NCBI GenBank assembly: GCA_012513595.1
Contig: JAAZBY010000531.1
Span: forward strand, 1 to 15,141
DNA length: 15,141 bases
Direction: 5' to 3'
From: Chloroflexota bacterium
Lineage (GTDB): Bacteria; Chloroflexota; Anaerolineae; UBA1429
Made by a program: the position numbers and the translations under genes. Below the pieces are notes generated by a model. It searched no databases, was not told the DNA's origin, and saw nothing but the letters and a program-made list of their open reading frames with translations. Numbering within the stretch: position 1 is the first letter of the stretch; every line of letters begins with the position of its first letter. Shown in pieces: positions 1 through 7,071 of this stretch.

Positions 1-708
1 CACGCCCTTGGAGAGGGTGAAGCGAATGCCGCGCGCCGCCTCCTCGTAGGTCTCCACCGGATAGTACCAGGCCTTGGGCCAGTGGCGCTGTTCTCCCTCA
101 TCCAGGAGCCGGTGCGCCAGGGCCTTGAGCGCCAGGATGCCCATGCCCTTCTGTTGGGCACGCTGCACCACGCGCGGGCCAAAGTTGCCCTTCGTCCAGG
201 CGGCCCAGTTGATCGGGAAGAGGACCGTGTCAAAGTCAAAGCGGTCCATCAGCGCCAGGGCGGCCTCTTCCGAGTGCGCCGAGAAGCCCAGGTAGCGCGT
301 TTTGCCCTCTTCACGCGCCCTCACAAAGGCCTCCAGTGCGCCACCAGGGCCCATGATCTGGTCCACGTCAGCCATGGTGGTAACGGCGTGCAACTGGTAG
401 AGGTCCAGATGGTCCGTCCGCAGCTGCTGGAGCGACTTGTGCAGCTCGGCCGTGGCGCCTTCTGCACTGCGTTGGCCCGTCTTGCAGGCCAGGAACACCG
501 ACTTGCGGAAGGGCTCCAGCGCCGGGCCCAGGCGCTCCTCGGCGTTGCCGTAGGAGGGGGCCACGTCAAAGTAGTTGATGCCGCGCTCCTCGACGGCGTC
601 ACGAACCAGACGGCTGGCCTCGGCGGGGGTCTCGTTCATGACCAGGATCCCACCGAAACCGATGATCGAGAGCATCTCTCCGGTATTGCCGAGCCTGCGC
701 TTGTCCAT
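1..708 (-). CDS. Aldo/keto reductase, C-terminus cut by window edge
   Basis: A probable cytoplasmic NAD(P)H-dependent oxidoreductase of the aldo/keto reductase superfamily. The first 236 codons are present and the end lies beyond base 1. The family's catalytic tetrad can be placed as Asp48 and Tyr53 (in FDVAPSYG), Lys76 (in LACKTG) and His107 (in LYQLHA). The N-terminus reads MDKRRLGNTGEMLSIIGFGG, typical of the barrel's first strand. The ATG at 706-708 is preceded by an AGGAG-rich stretch a few bases upstream, which supports this start. The gene is about 300 bases from the sortase-like gene and has its own promoter candidate, so it is probably a separate unit. The substrate cannot be read from the sequence. 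The family call is secure; the physiological role is unknown. Confidence 0.9.
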   Translation of the reverse strand, partial: MDKRRLGNTGEMLSIIGFGGILVMNETPAEASRLVRDAVEERGINYFDVAPSYGNAEERLGPALEPFRKSVFLACKTGQRSAEGATAELHKSLQQLRTDHLDLYQLHAVTTMADVDQIMGPGGALEAFVRAREEGKTRYLGFSAHSEEAALALMDRFDFDTVLFPINWAAWTKGNFGPRVVQRAQQKGMGILALKALAHRLLDEGEQRHWPKAWYYPVETYEEAARGIRFTLSKGV

Positions 709-871
709 GGTCTTCTCCTTCTCCTCAGCGGGCCGTGGCAACATGCCCCAGCAGGCCCGCGGGCCGACACCCCAATGAAGGAGCGTCCAACGACGGGTGA
801 GTATTAGGAAGATGGGGAAAAGGCCGCCGGATGCGCCCCCAGGCATGCTCCGCCACGTTGCGCGAACAGGG

Positions 872-890
872 GCGCCCGGAACACGGGCGC
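872..890 (-). other. Stem-loop in the aldo/keto reductase leader
   Basis: GCGCCCG (872-878) and CGGGCGC (884-890) form a perfect 7-bp stem with a five-base loop. There is no T-run after it on the minus strand, so it is a poor terminator. It lies downstream of the promoter candidate at 930-958, hence within the probable leader RNA. Its function is unknown. Confidence 0.35.
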
Positions 891-929
891 ATACGCATGT
901 GCGGTGAGCGGAGGGGGCCACACAACACC

Positions 930-958
930 ATATTAGCGCGCGGAGGCCGACGCGTCAA
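930..958 (-). promoter_or_regulatory. Candidate sigma70-type promoter for the aldo/keto reductase
   Basis: Reading the minus strand, TTGACG (953-958) is followed after exactly 17 bases by TAATAT (930-935). The -35 box matches consensus at 5 of 6 positions and the -10 box at 4 of 6. If used, it gives a leader of about 215 bases before the ATG at 708. The 709-1004 interval otherwise holds no gene that I can support. Confidence 0.4.
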
Positions 959-1004
959 CAGGCGCCGCAGTGCGCCCCTGCCAGTGCGTCGGCCCCACCT
1001 AGGT

Positions 1005-1931
1005 TCAGCGTACGAGCTGCACGGCCAGCACGAAGCGGGCTGGGAAGATCTCCTCCGGCTCGTTGGGCTGGCGAGTGGAGCAGATGAGGATGAGGAACGA
1101 ATCGTCCGCGCGGGGCAGCGGAGCGAGCAGCGTGCTCAGCTCGCCCGGCCGCTCCCGGTAGGCCAGCGTGGTATCCGCGTCCATACGTACCGCCTCGACG
1201 ACCTCGAACTCGGCCACCACGCCACGCTGCTCGAGAACGATGCGCAGCCCGGCCAAGAGGGCCAAGTTCTCGTGGATCGTCTCCAGCGGGTAAGGATTCC
1301 GGAACGACCCCTCGATGAGCTGGCGCAGTGGCTCCGCCTCGAGCACCACGCCGGCGTAGGTGCCATCATGGATGCTCAGCACCGGCCGGCCGCTGGCGGT
1401 GTCGGGGTAGACAAAGATCTTGTGGTCCCCTAACCAGGCGCCAATGTTGCTAAAGTACGCCAGACTGCTCCCGTCCCCGTCAGAGACCAGTAGGTCGATC
1501 CCCTCGACCACCACCTCATCGCCCCCGTCCCACGTGCGAGGATAGCGCATGGTGAGCGGGGCCGTCCCGTCCGCCAGGTTGATGCCGCCGATCGAGAAGG
1601 CATCGGGAGCGGGCGAAGGCGTCTCAACCACCAGGGGCGCCGGCGTCCCCGTGGGCGACGGGGCGCGGGTGGGCGCCTGCGTCGGGCGTACCGTGGCCGG
1701 GCGTACTGTGGCCGGGCGAGTAATAGGCGTCGCGGAGACCGTGGCGACTGCGGGCAGCGTCTCGGTGGCAGCAGTCGCCGCGCCGCCTGCCGTGGCCACG
1801 TCCGCGGCGGGAAGGCAGCCTGCCAGCCACGCAGCCACCAGGCCGCTGCATACACAGGCGATCGCCCGGCCCCACAGCCCTCTATTCGTCTTCACAACCT
1901 TCAATCTCAGACTCCTCACGTGCTCCATCAT
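1005..1931 (-). CDS. Lipoprotein with a sortase-like C-terminal domain
   Basis: From the ATG at 1931 the protein has 308 residues. A basic N-region and hydrophobic stretch end in a lipobox (AWLAGC, Cys39), so it should be lipid-anchored outside the membrane. Residues about 40-112 are a low-complexity Ala/Thr/Pro/Val linker. The rest resembles a sortase: a His in SIHDGTYAG (His188), a strand pattern LLAGLRIVLEQ, a Cys after a hydrophobic strand (LILICSTRQ, Cys284), and an Arg 15 residues later (FPARFVLAV, Arg299). This is the His-Cys-Arg order of the sortase active site, though the His-Cys distance (96) exceeds the usual 60-70. It lies 102 bases after a gene encoding an LPHAG-ending surface protein, a likely substrate. 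The start is uncertain: a TTG at 1904 has AGGAG upstream and would give a normal 30-residue lipoprotein signal, and an in-frame extension reaches 2027. Confidence is high for a lipoprotein, moderate for the sortase call. Confidence 0.65.
   Translation of the reverse strand: MMEHVRSLRLKVVKTNRGLWGRAIACVCSGLVAAWLAGCLPAADVATAGGAATAATETLPAVATVSATPITRPATVRPATVRPTQAPTRAPSPTGTPAPLVVETPSPAPDAFSIGGINLADGTAPLTMRYPRTWDGGDEVVVEGIDLLVSDGDGSSLAYFSNIGAWLGDHKIFVYPDTASGRPVLSIHDGTYAGVVLEAEPLRQLIEGSFRNPYPLETIHENLALLAGLRIVLEQRGVVAEFEVVEAVRMDADTTLAYRERPGELSTLLAPLPRADDSFLILICSTRQPNEPEEIFPARFVLAVQLVR
1687..1716. repeat. 15-bp tandem repeat, two copies, inside the lipoprotein linker
   Basis: Bases 1687-1701 and 1702-1716 are identical apart from one position. 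They encode the repeated pentapeptide ATVRP in the low-complexity linker between the lipid anchor and the sortase-like domain. Because the unit is a multiple of three, copy number can change without breaking the frame. Confidence 0.7.
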
Positions 1932-2033
1932 GCCCTCAGCCTGCGCCGGCATGGGGCCGCAAGAGACCCGCTCGCCTCCTGGCGTGGCGGAGGCGGGCGG
2001 GTCGCATTGGCCCGGATGTACGCGCAACCGCGC

Positions 2034-3326
2034 TCAGACCCTCCGCCGGGCAGCCCGGCGAGCCAGCAGGAAACCCGCCAGCAGAGCGAGCAACGCCTCC
2101 GGCCAGGGCACCCGGCTGGGCTGGTACGCCCCGGCATGCGGCAGCACCGGCGCCGGCTGAACGCCGCCCGGCTGCGGCAGCAGGGCTGCGGATCCAGGCA
2201 GGGCGCCCCCTGGCCCGGCGTCCGCTGGCGCCCCCTTGTCCACGACGCGCATCGTGATGACCCGCTGCTCACAGCGCCCCAGCGTGACGGTCGGCGAGCC
2301 CAGCGGGGTCACCTCCCAGCGGGCCGGGTCCAGCCCGGGCGGCAGGTCGACCGCGGCGCGCACCTCCCACGAGGCACCCTCGGGGGGATAGAAGGTCCAG
2401 CTCGCCTGCGCCTCCCCCCGTGCGTTGGGCGCGGTGGCCTGGGGCTGCTGCTCAGTGCCCCCCACCCAGACGCGCACGATCGCCCCGGGCCCGGCCCCCT
2501 CCACGATCACCGACACATCGGCCCGCTCGCACGGGTCCGCCGCGGCGGCTGGCAGGAGCGCCACCTCACACCGTGCCGTAACCCGCTGGGCGCGCTCGCT
2601 CCACGCCGCGGCCTCCAACACCAGCGGGCCGGGCAGGTCCGCCTCACCCGCGGCGGCGTGAAGGGCGCTCAGCTCACCCGCTGCCCCCACGGCCAGTTCC
2701 GGCAGCGTCTCGTTCAGGCCCAGGGCGTCGGCCGTCACACGGACGCCGGCCAGCGGCACGTCCCCGATGTTCCTCACGGTGAGGCCCACCGGAAAGGCCT
2801 CCCCCACCCGCGCCGTGGCCGGGCACGCCATCGCCAGCCCCACCACGGCCCGCGAGGCGCTGAACCAGTACTCCACGTTGACGGACCAGGCGGCGGTCAC
2901 TGGGTCGGTCTGGTCCGAGTCGGCCTCGGCCAGGTTGCGTAACGCGAACTCGCTGGCGCCGGGCGGCAGGTCGGCCGGCACGTCCGCCTCGGTGACCTGG
3001 TAGGTACCCCGGAACTCGACGGTGGCCCCGGGCGCGAGCGTCGCGAGGCTCTCGTGGAGGCCGGTCAGTGCGTCGCGTACCGTCACGTTGGTCAGCGGGG
3101 CGCCACCCTGATTGCCAACCACAAAGGTGTACACCAGGCGGCTGCCCATTTGTACCCGGCCGGTTGGGCCGGAGATGGTAAGGGTGAGTGCGCCGGCCGG
3201 CGCCTGGGCCGACACGGGCAGATGCCCCCAGGCGGCGGCCGCCACCAGCCCCACGGCCACCAGCGTACGCAGCCCCCCGTGCCTCAAGCGGCGTGCCAGG
3301 CACCCCAGGAGCGTAGAGAAAGGCAT
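2034..3326 (-). CDS. Secreted DUF11-like surface protein with LPHAG sorting signal
   Basis: The predicted 430-residue protein starts at ATG 3326 behind GGGGGA; an in-frame extension to 3404 lacks signal-peptide logic. It has a signal peptide with arginines and a hydrophobic core, with probable cleavage after SAQA near residue 42. Two beta-sandwich repeats follow, at about 45-150 and 160-255. They resemble DUF11/CARDB modules, with phrases such as VVGNQGGAPLTNVTV and VRNIGDVPLAGVRV. A third beta-rich region follows, then a Pro/Gly/Ala linker. The C-terminus has LPHAG (395-399), a hydrophobic helix (about 408-421) and an RRAARRRV tail, the layout of a cell-wall sorting signal with Ala in place of Thr. 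The next gene downstream encodes a sortase-like lipoprotein. Its role is probably structural or adhesive at the cell surface; no catalytic motif is visible. Confidence 0.75.
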   Translation of the reverse strand: MPFSTLLGCLARRLRHGGLRTLVAVGLVAAAAWGHLPVSAQAPAGALTLTISGPTGRVQMGSRLVYTFVVGNQGGAPLTNVTVRDALTGLHESLATLAPGATVEFRGTYQVTEADVPADLPPGASEFALRNLAEADSDQTDPVTAAWSVNVEYWFSASRAVVGLAMACPATARVGEAFPVGLTVRNIGDVPLAGVRVTADALGLNETLPELAVGAAGELSALHAAAGEADLPGPLVLEAAAWSERAQRVTARCEVALLPAAAADPCERADVSVIVEGAGPGAIVRVWVGGTEQQPQATAPNARGEAQASWTFYPPEGASWEVRAAVDLPPGLDPARWEVTPLGSPTVTLGRCEQRVITMRVVDKGAPADAGPGGALPGSAALLPQPGGVQPAPVLPHAGAYQPSRVPWPEALLALLAGFLLARRAARRRV

Positions 3327-3498
3327 GTTATCCCCCGTGAGAAAGAGTGTGTGCGCGCCGGCGCGGTCCGCAGGCTCCCATGCGCTTGATGACTGGATGC
3401 GCACACATTATCTCACTACGAGGTATACCGCCGGTTACAGCACAGTCGCAGTATCGTATCGAACCGCGCCTCGGCACGGGCCGGCCGGGCGCCGCCCG
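3327..3498. other. Intergenic region between phnE and the LPHAG-protein gene
   Basis: It contains no gene. Immediately after the phnE stop, CGGGC (3486-3490) and GCCCG (3494-3498) form a 5-bp hairpin without a T-tract, at best a weak terminator. A short AT-richer island at 3405-3460 contains GATAAT (minus strand, 3407-3412), but no convincing -35 box lies at the right distance. A promoter for the LPHAG gene is likely here but not pinned down. Confidence 0.35.
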
Positions 3499-4980
3499 CT
3501 AGAGGATGTGCTCGCGAATCCTGGCGCTGATCAGATCGAGCGTCATCACCACGGCCACGATAAGGATCACCGTCACCGAGACGCTGCGCCACTGGGCCAG
3601 GTTCTGGTATTGGAAGAGCAGCTGCCCGATGCCGCCGCCGCCCACCAAGCCGATGATTGTGCTCATGCGCACGTTGATGTCCCAGCGGTAGATGGTGAAA
3701 GAGATGAAGGGCGGTATCACCTGCGGCACCACGGCATAGGCGATCACCTGCAACTCGTTAGCGCCGGTGGCACGCACCGCCTCCAGGGGGCCGGCGTCAA
3801 TACCCTCGATGCTCTCCGAGTAGAGCTTACCCAAGGCTGCCACCGAGTGCACGAGCAGCGCCACCATACCCGGAAACGGCCCCAGCCGGAACCAGGTGAC
3901 GAACACCAGCGCCCACACGAACGGCTCGATCGAGCGGGTCGTGTTCAGCACAAAGCGGACCACGTTGTAGGTGAGCGCGCCGACGGCGAACTCGCGCTCT
4001 GGCGGCTGCCCCAGGCAATAGAATACCCCGGCCACCGCGCCCAGGCCCAAGAGGGCGTAGGGCCACGCCCCGCACTCGCGCACAAAGATGGCCCACGACG
4101 CGGCAAAGCCCACTGCTGCGACCGCCGAGCCCAACACGTAAGCCGCGCCGGCGCCCGCTAGCGCCCCGAACACGCCCTGCACCGCCTGGCTCAGACCCTG
4201 CGACCCGCTCCGTTCCACGCGCCCGATCAGGCGGCTGCCCAGGTAACCACACCCCACCAGGCCCACGAGGCCCAGAAGCGGGGAGAGGATGCCCCGCAGG
4301 AGGGCCGCATCCAGGCGGGTGGCCTCCAGCGGCGCCGTCATCCCCCGCGCCAGCGCCAGGCCTCCCAGTGCCCCCAACACGCCCAGCACAAAGGAGGCCA
4401 GCAGCCGCCCCCACGGTGCCGTTAGGTGCATCATGAGGTTGCGCGCGGCAAAGAACGCCACCAACGCCGCCAGCGGGATCGACAGTGCCGTGGCCATCAG
4501 CGCCAGGAAGATGGTCTCCACCATCTTTTCGATCAGCACGCCGAGGACCGGCCAGTAGGGGCGCACCAACCGGTCGACGATGTTCGCCATGCGGTCCGCC
4601 CGCGTAAACACAGAGTACAGGTCGATCTCGGTGATGTTCCAGCCCAGCACAAAAGTGACCAACGCCAGGATGACCGCCGTCCAGCCCACCTGCGTGCGGT
4701 ACCAGGGCGGGCCGCGCCGCGCCAGGCCCTCTGGGGCGGCGGCAGGGGCTGCCAGCCCGGTGGCCCGCTCCCCGAGGGTGTGGCCAAAGCGCTGCATCAC
4801 GAGCGCCACCACCAGGCCCACCGGGATCGTGGCCAGATAAAACCAGGCCACCCCGGGCACGCCTTTGAGGCTGGCCCGAAAGTAGTACAGGACGGCGGCC
4901 GGCAGGTAGGCCCAGATCAGCCAGTCCAGCGCCAGGGCGCGCAGACGCTCACGAGAGACCAGCCTGCTGAGAGAGAACAC
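3499..4980 (-). CDS. phnE: Phosphonate/phosphite-type ABC transporter permease PhnE, enlarged
   Basis: This is the membrane subunit of the PhnCDE importer, 493 residues from the GTG at 4980. The GTG has a GGGGAGG ribosome-binding site and lies 10 bases after the phnC stop. An upstream in-frame ATG at 5025 would overlap phnC and has no such site. Hydrophobic helices occupy about 18-35, 42-63 and 97-115. The transport domain begins near 147 (LIEKMVETIFLALMATALS). The ABC-permease EAA loop is at about 400-420 (EAVRATGANELQV, then VVPQ), followed by IIGLVGGGGIGQLL. Between AARNLM (about 179-184) and VVRFVLNTTRSIEPF (about 340) there is an insertion of about 150 residues, hydrophobic and Gly/Ala-rich, with several probable membrane segments. 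PhnE proteins are usually near 260-290 residues. The family call is firm; the ligand is not. Confidence 0.88.
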   Translation of the reverse strand: MFSLSRLVSRERLRALALDWLIWAYLPAAVLYYFRASLKGVPGVAWFYLATIPVGLVVALVMQRFGHTLGERATGLAAPAAAPEGLARRGPPWYRTQVGWTAVILALVTFVLGWNITEIDLYSVFTRADRMANIVDRLVRPYWPVLGVLIEKMVETIFLALMATALSIPLAALVAFFAARNLMMHLTAPWGRLLASFVLGVLGALGGLALARGMTAPLEATRLDAALLRGILSPLLGLVGLVGCGYLGSRLIGRVERSGSQGLSQAVQGVFGALAGAGAAYVLGSAVAAVGFAASWAIFVRECGAWPYALLGLGAVAGVFYCLGQPPEREFAVGALTYNVVRFVLNTTRSIEPFVWALVFVTWFRLGPFPGMVALLVHSVAALGKLYSESIEGIDAGPLEAVRATGANELQVIAYAVVPQVIPPFISFTIYRWDINVRMSTIIGLVGGGGIGQLLFQYQNLAQWRSVSVTVILIVAVVMTLDLISARIREHIL

Positions 4981-4990
4981 GCCCCCTCCC

Positions 4991-5749
4991 CTAGGTAACC
5001 CCGACTTCTTCAGCTTCCTCACCATAGATGTCTTTAAACTTGCGGCGGTCGATCTCTCCGGGCAGGCCGTCAAAGATCAACTGGCCCGCCCGGAGGGCCA
5101 CGATGCGGCTGCCGTAGCGGCGTGCCAGGTCGAGAAAGTGGAGGTTGCACACCACCGTGATGCCATCCTCCCGGTTGATCTGCTCGAGGTACTTGAGGAC
5201 GGAGTGCGAAGTGGCCGGGTCGAGCGCGGAGACGGGCTCGTCAGCCAGCACCATGTCGGGCTCTTGCATGAGGGCGCGGGCAATGCCCACGCGCTGCTGT
5301 TGCCCGCCGCTCAGCTCGTCGGCGCGGGCATAGGCCTTCTCGGCGATCCCGACGCGCTCCAAGGCGCGCATGGCACGCTCGATCTCCTCTTCCGGGAAGC
5401 GGTGCACCAGGCTGGCCCAGGGGTTCACGTAGCCGAGGCGCCCGCTGAGGACGTTGGTGAGCACCGACGAGCGCCTCACGAGGTTAAAGTGCTGGAAGAC
5501 CATGCCGATGTGTCGGCGTATGCGCCGCAGCTCCTCAGGTGACGCGCTCGTTATGTCAAGACCGTTGTAGACGATCTTGCCCCGCGTGGGATCCACCAGG
5601 CGATTGATGCAGCGCATCAGTGTCGACTTGCCCGACCCACTCAGGCCGATGACGACGAGAAACTCGCCGTCGGCGACGCGCAGGTTCACGTCGGTGAGCG
5701 CCTGCACTCCCCCTTCGTAGATGTGGGTCAGGCCGGTGATCTCGAGCAA
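4991..5749 (-). CDS. phnC: Phosphonate/phosphite-type ABC transporter ATPase PhnC
   Basis: This is the cytoplasmic ATPase that powers PhnE-mediated uptake, 252 residues. Walker A is GLSGSGKST (35-43), the Q-loop Gln is near 86 (MVFQHFN), the signature is LSGGQ (146-150), Walker B ends in LADE (168-171) and the H-loop is His204 (CNLHFLDLA). The TTG at 5749 has AAGGAG six bases upstream and gives the canonical opening MLEITGL. An ATG at 5770 would add seven residues and lacks a comparable ribosome-binding site. The gene follows phnD after a 128-base gap containing a large stem-loop, and phnE starts 10 bases after it. Confidence 0.92.
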   Translation of the reverse strand: MLEITGLTHIYEGGVQALTDVNLRVADGEFLVVIGLSGSGKSTLMRCINRLVDPTRGKIVYNGLDITSASPEELRRIRRHIGMVFQHFNLVRRSSVLTNVLSGRLGYVNPWASLVHRFPEEEIERAMRALERVGIAEKAYARADELSGGQQQRVGIARALMQEPDMVLADEPVSALDPATSHSVLKYLEQINREDGITVVCNLHFLDLARRYGSRIVALRAGQLIFDGLPGEIDRRKFKDIYGEEAEEVGVT

Positions 5750-5805
5750 TGTGCTCTCCTTGCCAAGCATGCGGCGCCCGGCGCCCCTCGGCCCCTTGCC
5801 CAGGC

Positions 5806-5844
5806 AGGACCCCGCCCGGCCCGCGCTGCGCCCGGCGGGGTCCT
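5806..5844 (-). other. Large stem-loop between phnD and phnC
   Basis: AGGACCCCGCC (5806-5816) and GGCGGGGTCCT (5834-5844) are perfectly complementary, giving an 11-bp GC-rich stem with a 17-base loop. On the minus strand it falls after the phnD stop and ahead of phnC, and no T-run follows it. It could partially terminate transcription or protect the phnD 3' end, giving more binding protein than ATPase. That role is inference from its position. Confidence 0.65.
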
Positions 5845-5877
5845 TGTGGACTGCCTATGGGTTGCCCACGGCAGGCC

Positions 5878-6897
5878 CTACTTGAGGATGTCCTCCTCGG
5901 TCATGCCCAGGCCGGTGATCATGTCACGGATCGGGTCAAAGGCCGCATCGTCCACCGGCGTAAAGCCCGTGATGGCGTAGAACTTGTCGTCCGAAAGGAC
6001 CGCCTGGCCCTCCTCGGTCGCGGCGTAGGCGATCAGCCCGTCGATGATCTGCTGGCGCACGTCAGCCGGGAAGTTGGCCGCAAAGCTGACCGTGTCGTTC
6101 GGGATCGGATCCGACAGCGCCAGGATGCGCAGGTCCTCGACGGCCTTGGGGTAGGTGGAGAGGACGGCGATGCGCGCATCCTGCAGGCGCACGCCCCCCT
6201 TGAAGGCGCTGATGCTCCCGCCGCTTTCCTCGTAGGTGAACTCGCCGGTCTCCGGCTCGGGCGGATCGCCGATCTGCCAGTGATCCACCGGAGGGCTGTA
6301 ATAGACCGTGGCAAAGTCGGCGCTGCCCTCCAGGACGGCGATCACCGCTTGCGGGTGCCCGCCGGCGTCGACGCGCTCGCCCGGCTCAATCCCGTTCTTC
6401 TTAAAGTACGAGGCCGGCACCAGATACCCGGACGTCGACGTGGTGCTGGGGAAGGCCCAGCTCTTGCCGTTCAGGTCGGCGAGAGTCTGGATGTCGCTGT
6501 CGCGGCGGACGAGGTACTCGGCCCAATACACGTGCCAGCCGCGGCGGACGACGGCCAGGGACACGTCCATGCCGTACTTGTCGTGGGCCAGCACATAGCC
6601 AAAGGCGGGGATGAAAGCCATGGCGTCGGCCTCGGCAGCGCCCATCTCCTCGACGACGGCCGCGTAAGTCGTCGGCACGCGCACCTCAAAGTTGAGGCCG
6701 GTGCGCTCCTTCAGAAAGGCCGAGATGGCGTCGCCTGACTCGATGATGACGGCGACCTCGACCGAAGGCACAAAGTACATCTTGACGGGGTTCTGCGCAC
6801 TGCCCAGCGGGGCCGCGACCGGCTCACAGCCGAGCAACGAGGTGGAAGTGAACAGCATGATGGTGACGACCAGCAGAACGAGCACCCTTCTCACCAT
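5878..6897 (-). CDS. phnD: PhnD-type substrate-binding lipoprotein
   Basis: This is the extracytoplasmic binding protein of the PhnCDE importer, 339 residues. It starts at ATG 6897 behind a strong AGGAGG. The lipoprotein signal ends in SLLGC with Cys24 as the lipid-anchored residue. The phosphonate-binding fold shows in YFVPSVEV near 41-48, DAMAFIPAFGYVLA near 91-104, and above all STTSTSGYLVP (151-161), matching the phosphate/phosphite/phosphonate-binding loop of the PhnD family. It is the first gene of a probable phnD-phnC-phnE operon with a promoter at 7024-7052. The ligand could be phosphonate, phosphite or another phosphorus oxyanion; no catabolic gene nearby decides. Confidence 0.9.
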   Translation of the reverse strand: MVRRVLVLLVVTIMLFTSTSLLGCEPVAAPLGSAQNPVKMYFVPSVEVAVIIESGDAISAFLKERTGLNFEVRVPTTYAAVVEEMGAAEADAMAFIPAFGYVLAHDKYGMDVSLAVVRRGWHVYWAEYLVRRDSDIQTLADLNGKSWAFPSTTSTSGYLVPASYFKKNGIEPGERVDAGGHPQAVIAVLEGSADFATVYYSPPVDHWQIGDPPEPETGEFTYEESGGSISAFKGGVRLQDARIAVLSTYPKAVEDLRILALSDPIPNDTVSFAANFPADVRQQIIDGLIAYAATEEGQAVLSDDKFYAITGFTPVDDAAFDPIRDMITGLGMTEEDILK

Positions 6898-6950
6898 GTT
6901 GAGCCTCCTCCGCACGATGCCGATACCATGGTCGTACGACGCCCAAGCAC
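6891..6950 (-). CDS. Possible 19-codon leader ORF overlapping the phnD start
   Basis: A GTG at 6950 with GAGGAGG (6961-6967) ten bases upstream opens a short frame that ends at TGA 6891-6893. That stop overlaps the beginning of phnD (ATG at 6895-6897), an arrangement that would permit translational coupling. The peptide includes three arginine/threonine-rich codons and GGGS near its end. No family is recognisable. The spacing of ten bases is long, and a chance origin is quite possible. Confidence 0.2.
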   Translation of the reverse strand: MLGRRTTMVSASCGGGSTW

Positions 6951-7023
6951 GGACCGCTCACCTCCTCGCAGAGCACCCCCTCTCACCTTGTCTTTCGCCT
7001 ACAGCGGACCGAGCCTGCCCGCT

Positions 7024-7052
7024 ATTCTAGCCACATCGTCGCCTGCGCACAA
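7024..7052 (-). promoter_or_regulatory. Promoter for the phnDCE operon
   Basis: On the minus strand TTGTGC (7047-7052), 17 bases, then TAGAAT (7024-7029). The -10 box matches consensus at 5 of 6. It lies just after the stop of the glycosyltransferase gene and about 127 bases ahead of the phnD ATG. A perfect 10-bp palindrome, GTCGTACGAC (6931-6940), occurs in the leader and could be a regulator site, though this is unsupported by other copies. Confidence 0.6.
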
Positions 7053-7071
7053 CGCGCCTCGCGTATAGGGC

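Noticed and set aside
1549..4161. Long plus-strand open frames opposite the sortase-like, LPHAG and phnE genes (for example 1920-2942 and 3112-4161).
   Set aside because: They are Arg/Pro/Gly/His-rich, resemble no family and lie opposite genes with clear domains. High GC content makes stop codons rare on the opposite strand.
4981..5073. Upstream starts for phnE (ATG 5025 or the in-frame extension to 5073).
   Set aside because: They would overlap the end of phnC and lack a ribosome-binding site, whereas GTG 4980 has GGGGAGG immediately after the phnC stop.
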